From Halobacteriales archaeon QH_10_65_19 (GTDB lineage Archaea > Halobacteriota > Halobacteria > Halobacteriales > Haloarculaceae), in NCBI GenBank assembly GCA_003022085.1, contig PXQK01000002.1, positions 1-9,046 on the forward strand: DNA of 9,046 nucleotides, written 5' to 3'. Within the stretch, counting starts at the first letter, position 1. Each line of letters starts with the position of its first letter. The position numbers and the translations under genes are program-made. The notes under the pieces were generated by a model. It did no database searches and was not told the origin of the DNA. It was given only the letters and a program-made list of their open reading frames with translations. Below, piece after piece: positions 6,328 to 9,046 of the stretch.

Positions 6328-6672
6328 ATGGCGTATTCGCAGGGGGAGGTCTGGTGGGGCCCGGCGTTTCACAAATCCGACCCGGCGTATCGCCCGTGGC
6401 TGATTGTCAGTGACGCATCACACCCGTTCGCGGACGTCGAATGTATCGTCGTTGGCATGACCACGCAGCAGCATCTTGAGGGGATTCCAGTCCCTGACGA
6501 GGCATGGGTTCGAGGGGGGTCCCAGACGGACGCGTACGTCTCTCCGTGGTACGTCACCACCATCAAACAGCGGGACTTCGACAACCAGCAGGGCGAAGTA
6601 GCGCAGTCCCTCATCGCTGCTGTTATCGAAGCGCTCCACGACTACACCTCGCTTGCCGATCCCGCAGAATAG
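6328..6672 (+). CDS. PemK/MazF-like protein, probable toxin
   Basis: This 114-residue protein matches the PemK/MazF layout: SQGEVWWGPAFH (4-15) in place of the usual RGDI-type first strand, RPWLIVSD (22-29) with the conserved Arg-Pro, and VVGMTTQQ (41-48) where the family has a Ser/Thr after a hydrophobic strand. Family members are small SH3-barrel endoribonucleases that cut mRNA and arrest growth. Whether this one is active cannot be told; sequence identity to well-studied MazF is low by eye. Its ATG directly abuts the TAG of the winged-helix gene, and the purine-rich GAGACAGAGGACGAG just upstream may aid re-initiation. It ends 14 nt from the convergent sucD stop. Confidence 0.8.
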   Translation: MAYSQGEVWWGPAFHKSDPAYRPWLIVSDASHPFADVECIVVGMTTQQHLEGIPVPDEAWVRGGSQTDAYVSPWYVTTIKQRDFDNQQGEVAQSLIAAVIEALHDYTSLADPAE

Positions 6673-6686
6673 CGCACGACAGGCGT

Positions 6687-7600
6687 CTACACCAGCTTTT
6701 CGACGCTGTCGGCGACTTCTTCGGGCGTGTCGCCGACCGGGACGCCCGCGGCTTCGAGCGCGTTGATCTTGCTCTGGGCGGTGCCGGTGCCCGACCCCGA
6801 CACGATGGCGCCGGCGTGGCCCATCCGCTTGCCCGGCGGCGCGGTGCGGCCGGCGATGAACCCGACGACCGGCGTGTCGACGTGCTGGTCGATGTACTCG
6901 GCGGCGTCCTCCTCGTCCTCGCCGCCGATCTCGCCACACATCACGATCGCGTCGGTCTCGGGGTCGGCCTCGAACAGCTCCAGCGCGTCGATGAAGTCCG
7001 TCCCGATGATCGGGTCACCGCCGATGCCGATGGCGGTCGACTGACCCAGGCCGCGCTCGGTGAGGTTGTCGACAACCTGGTAGGTCAGCGTGCCCGAGCG
7101 GGAGATGAGGCCGACCGACCCGTCGGAGAAGATATTGCCCGGGAGGATGCCGAGTTTCGCCTCGCCGGGCGTGATGACGCCGGGACAGTTCGGGCCGACC
7201 AGGTAGGTGTCGGTCTCTCCCTGGCGGCGGTAGACGCGGCTCATGTCCTGGGTTGGGATGCCTTCCGTGATCGCAACGACGAGATCTAGGGGCGCGTCCA
7301 GCGCCTCGAACAGCGCGTCCGCGGCGAAGGCGGGCGGGACGAACAGGACCGAAGCGTCGGCATCCTCCTCGCGCGCCGCACGCGAGACGGTATCGTAGAC
7401 GGGGACGCCGGCGACCTCCTGGCCGCCCTTGCCGGGCACTGCGCCGGGACGCCGGCGACCTCCTGGCCGCCCTTGCCGGGCACTGCGCCGGCGACGACGC
7501 TGGTGCCGTATTCGAGCATCTGCTCGGTGTGGAACTTGCCCTCGCCGCCCGTGATGCCCTGGACGACGACGCGGGTGTCCTCGTCGACGAGCACACTCAT
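6687..7600 (-). pseudogene. sucD: Succinyl-CoA synthetase alpha subunit, frameshifted by a 44-bp duplication
   Basis: SucD binds CoA and carries the phosphorylated histidine in the succinyl-CoA to succinate step, which makes ATP or GTP. The ATG at 7600 begins [19 protein letters not shown], and the CoA-binding Rossmann part follows normally to about residue 52. A 44-bp tandem duplication (7402-7489) then shifts the frame, so the product would end at 7286 after 104 residues. The rest is well preserved in another frame, including [12 protein letters not shown] and the phosphohistidine motif RMGHAGAI (His codon at 6816-6818, residue 247 of the repaired protein). Removing one copy gives 289 residues, the normal length. 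The ATG overlaps the sucC stop (ATGA). No other damage is visible, so the lesion is recent or artefactual. Confidence 0.9.
7402..7489. repeat. Perfect 44-bp tandem duplication inside sucD
   Basis: Positions 7402-7445 and 7446-7489 are identical over all 44 bp and directly adjacent. The copies begin GGGACGCCGG and end CACTGCGCC. The two bases after the second copy (GG) match the start of the unit, a 2-bp microhomology consistent with slippage. Since 44 is not a multiple of three, the duplication breaks the sucD frame. Confidence 0.97.
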
Positions 7601-8558
7601 TGGCTGTTCACCTCCTCGGCGGCGGCAACGGCAGCCTGGACGGCGTCTTCTAGCGTCGCCTCGACCTGGACGAGGTCGGTGTTGAGGATCTTCATCCCTT
7701 CGTCAGCTTTCGTGCCGGCGAGCCGGACGATCACCGGCTTCGGGATCTTGTCGAACTGTTCGAGGGCGGTGTTGATGCCGTTTGCCACCTCGTCGCCGCG
7801 GGTGATGCCGCCGAAGATGTTGAACACCACGGCGTCGACGTTCCCGTCGGAGAAGACCATGTCCAGCGCGTTCGTGACGCGCTCGGCCTTCGCGCCGCCG
7901 CCGATGTCGAGGAAGTTCGCGGGCGCGCCGCCGTAGTAGTCGACGAGGTCCAGCGTCGTCATCACCAGGCCCGCGCCGTTGCCGATGATGCCGACGTTGC
8001 CCTCCAGACGGACGTAGTCAAAGCCGTACTCGTTTGCCTTTGCCTCCAGGTCGTCCTCGGCGGCCTCGTCTTCCATCTCGGCGAGGTCGGGCTGGCGAAA
8101 GAGGGCATCGCTGTCAATGTTGAACACGGCGTCTGCAGCGATGACCTCGTCGTCGTCGGTGATCATCAGGGGGTTGATCTCCGCATCGGCGCCGTCCCGT
8201 TCCTCCCAGAGGTCGTACAGCGTTGTGAGGATCGAGGCGACGTCTCCGGCCACGCTGTGGTCGATGCCGGCGTCGTAGACGGCCTTGCGAGCCTGGAAGT
8301 CATGCATGCCGAACGCGGGGTCGACGTGCTCGCGGGCGATGGCGTCGGGGTCCTCCTCGGCGACCTCCTCGATGTTGACGCCGCCGCGGGTCGAGACCAT
8401 CGACCGCCGACGTGTACCTGGGCCTTGATCGCCACCGGGTAGCCGATGTCGTCGGCCGCCGCGACGGCCTCTTCGGCGGTTCGGGCCAGCTCCGCACCTG
8501 GCACCGGGATGCCGGCCTCGGCAAACACCTCCTTCGCCTGGTATTCGTGTAATCGCAT
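7597..8558 (-). pseudogene. sucC: Succinyl-CoA synthetase beta subunit with internal deletion and frameshift
   Basis: SucC is the ATP-grasp partner of SucD. The ATG at 8558 starts MRLHEYQAKEVFAEAG, and the first 52 residues are normal up to IKAQVHVGG. The family then continues with RGKAGG and about 60 residues of the ATP-grasp domain. Here the sequence jumps at about 8400/8401 straight to MVSTRGGVNIEEVAEE, in a different frame. The shifted frame stops at 8166, giving a 130-residue product. The remaining 267 codons are intact, with INPLMI, GNGAGLVMTTLD, NFLDIGGGAKAERV and NIFGGITRGDE. Coding sequence totals about 320 codons against roughly 380 in intact relatives (E. coli has 388). The ATG at 8400 could start a C-terminal fragment, but it would lack the nucleotide site. 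It lies directly upstream of sucD (ATGA overlap). Confidence 0.88.
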
Positions 8559-8625
8559 GGTGTCGGTTCGTCGTAGCAGGGACGGTGAGTTAGTAGTACC
8601 GAAAGCATGCTCATAGGGTCGTGCG

Positions 8626-8651
8626 TGAGTATTTTCGGCGTTGCTCCGAAA
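8626..8651 (-). promoter_or_regulatory. Possible sucCD promoter with inverted repeat
   Basis: On the minus strand CCGAAAATACTC (8627-8638) resembles a BRE plus a weak TATA element, which would give a leader of about 45-50 nt before the sucC ATG at 8558. TTTCGG (8633-8638) and CCGAAA (8646-8651) form a 6-bp inverted repeat with a 7-nt spacer overlapping it, a possible operator. Both calls are weak. Confidence 0.25.
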
Positions 8652-8742
8652 TATCGGTGGGATAGGATCTGAGACTCCCAATCTGATCTAGCCCGGCGGT
8701 AAAGAGTCAATCCGTACGTTCGATACCCGCACGGTCCGCTAC

Positions 8743-8750
8743 TTTTATAT
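8743..8750 (+). promoter_or_regulatory. Upstream TATA-like element, plus strand
   Basis: TTTTATAT preceded by a GC-rich stretch resembles a haloarchaeal TATA box and would place a start near 8774. No separate gene lies between there and 8884, so it could be a second, upstream promoter of the surface glycoprotein gene at 9001. Confidence 0.4.
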
Positions 8751-8773
8751 CCAGGATCGTACCAGATACCGCA

Positions 8774-8801
8774 GATTGTCCTCGTTTTTCGCAGGACAGT
8801 C
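8774..8801 (+). repeat. Hairpin between the two TATA-like elements
   Basis: GATTGTCCT (8774-8782) and AGGACAGTC (8793-8801) form a 9-bp stem with one T-G pair around a 10-nt loop containing five Ts. It begins at the predicted start site of the upstream TATA element and precedes the downstream one. It could be an attenuator or a binding site; its function is unknown. Confidence 0.4.
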
Positions 8802-8841
8802 GTCAGACGCCCCACAGGAGGAACCCGGTGAAAGGACAAAG

Positions 8842-8848
8842 TATTTAA
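8842..8848 (+). promoter_or_regulatory. TATA box of the surface glycoprotein gene
   Basis: TATTTAA, preceded by the purine-rich GAAAGGACAAAG, is a good archaeal BRE/TATA combination. It predicts a start near 8871, leaving an untranslated leader of about 130 nt before the ATG at 9001. That is unlike the leaderless genes elsewhere in the window. Long leaders have been reported for haloarchaeal S-layer genes. Confidence 0.5.
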
Positions 8849-8869
8849 CTCACGCTTCTGAAAACTGCA

Positions 8870-8971
8870 ACCGTACCCCTACCCATGGCTGCGGAGTTAG
8901 TACGGTCCATGCAGACTGGTCGTCTACGGTTCACGTGGAGGGGTTGTGAATGGATCCGAACGTTGCCGTAC
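8870..8971 (+). repeat. Alternative pairing segments in the leader
   Basis: ACCGTAC (8870-8876) can pair with GTACGGT (8900-8906) over 7 bp. The same central segment GTACGG (8900-8905) can instead pair with CCGTAC (8966-8971). ACCCCT (8875-8880) can also pair with AGGGGT (8939-8944). These are mutually exclusive pairings within a probable 5' leader. Confidence 0.4.
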
Positions 8972-9004
8972 CAAATGATAGGTAACCGAAAAAACAAACC
9001 ATGA
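8885..9004 (+). CDS. Possible 39-codon upstream ORF overlapping the next start codon
   Basis: An ATG at 8885 opens a 39-codon frame in the predicted leader, ending with a TGA at 9002-9004 that overlaps the downstream ATG (9001-9003) as ATGA. The peptide would be basic and tryptophan-containing (RLRFTWRGCEWIR), unlike typical halophilic proteins, and its codon third positions are not GC-biased. If translated, its role would be coupling to the next gene rather than a product function. Chance is a serious alternative. Confidence 0.2.
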   Translation: MAAELVRSMQTGRLRFTWRGCEWIRTLPYQMIGNRKNKP

Positions 9005-9046
9005 ATAACAAGACACAAACATTTCGCGAAAAGGGACGTGCGCTGT
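9001..9046 (+). CDS. Start of probable S-layer-type surface glycoprotein, cut by the right edge
   Basis: Only 15 codons are visible: MNNKTQTFREKGRAL. This matches the remembered start of haloarchaeal cell-surface (S-layer) glycoproteins, where a short polar lead of Thr, Asn and Lys ends in a K-x-RA motif before a Leu/Ala-rich signal-peptide core. The strong TATA box, long leader and AT-rich first codons also fit a highly expressed secreted protein. If so, the product would be exported by Sec and anchored at the cell surface. The signal core and everything after it lie outside the window, so the call rests on a very short stretch; other exported haloarchaeal proteins share similar starts. Confidence 0.55.
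   Translation, partial: MNNKTQTFREKGRAL

Noticed and set aside
3538..6372. Antisense frames within pyrG, guaAb and the small downstream gene
   Set aside because: They lack family motifs or promoters and are explained as shadows of conserved plus-strand genes.
6687..7439. Independent gene starting at GTG 7439
   Set aside because: It is the remainder of SucD after the 44-bp duplication, not a separate family.
7597..8400. Independent short gene starting at ATG 8400
   Set aside because: The sequence is the C-terminal two-thirds of SucC; the ATG encodes an internal methionine of the family.
1..9046. tRNA, rRNA or CRISPR loci
   Set aside because: No cloverleaf with a TTC loop and acceptor stem, rRNA-like stretch or regularly spaced repeat was seen by eye on either strand.

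Overview
The window looks like a haloarchaeal chromosome. It is GC-rich, its proteins are strongly acidic, its ORFs are tightly packed with ATGA overlaps, and several genes have BRE/TATA-type promoters about 25-30 nt upstream of the start codon (leaderless or nearly so). Several proteins are also of haloarchaeal type: an archaeal split GMP synthetase subunit, haloarchaeal SucCD, and the start of a probable S-layer-type surface glycoprotein. The genus cannot be fixed from the sequence alone.

Layout. Positions 1-96 may hold the start of a minus-strand gene running off the left edge. Positions 97-281 are a gene-free stretch with an AT-rich promoter-like part and two striking hairpins, both closed by a GCA triloop. 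The second hairpin touches the stop codon of the next operon. From 2006 back to 280 (minus strand) lies a cobalt-type nitrile hydratase operon: the beta subunit, then an alpha subunit that appears to be fused to the normally separate nitrile hydratase activator protein. A NADPH-dependent FMN reductase-family flavoprotein lies just upstream on the same strand. A 345-nt divergent intergenic region separates it from a plus-strand nucleotide operon: CTP synthase (pyrG), the ATP-pyrophosphatase subunit of GMP synthase (guaAb), and a small Rossmann-like protein of unknown function. Next comes a two-gene cassette (winged-helix protein plus PemK/MazF-like protein), probably a toxin-antitoxin module, with three TTACAT repeats in its promoter.

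Converging on this cassette from the right are sucC and sucD for succinyl-CoA synthetase (minus strand). Both are broken as written. sucD carries a perfect 44-bp tandem duplication that shifts the frame. sucC lacks about 60 codons of its ATP-grasp region and is also out of frame at the junction. Removing one 44-bp copy restores a normal 289-residue SucD. Either the strain has recently lost this TCA-cycle step or both lesions are assembly artefacts; raw reads would decide.

The right end is a 440-nt divergent region with two plus-strand TATA-like elements, inverted repeats, and a leader of about 130 nt. The leader contains a 39-codon ORF whose stop overlaps, as ATGA, the start codon of the probable surface glycoprotein gene cut by the window edge. 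The strongest candidates for something unusual are the alpha-activator fusion, the double lesion in sucCD, the GCA-triloop palindromes and the structured uORF leader.
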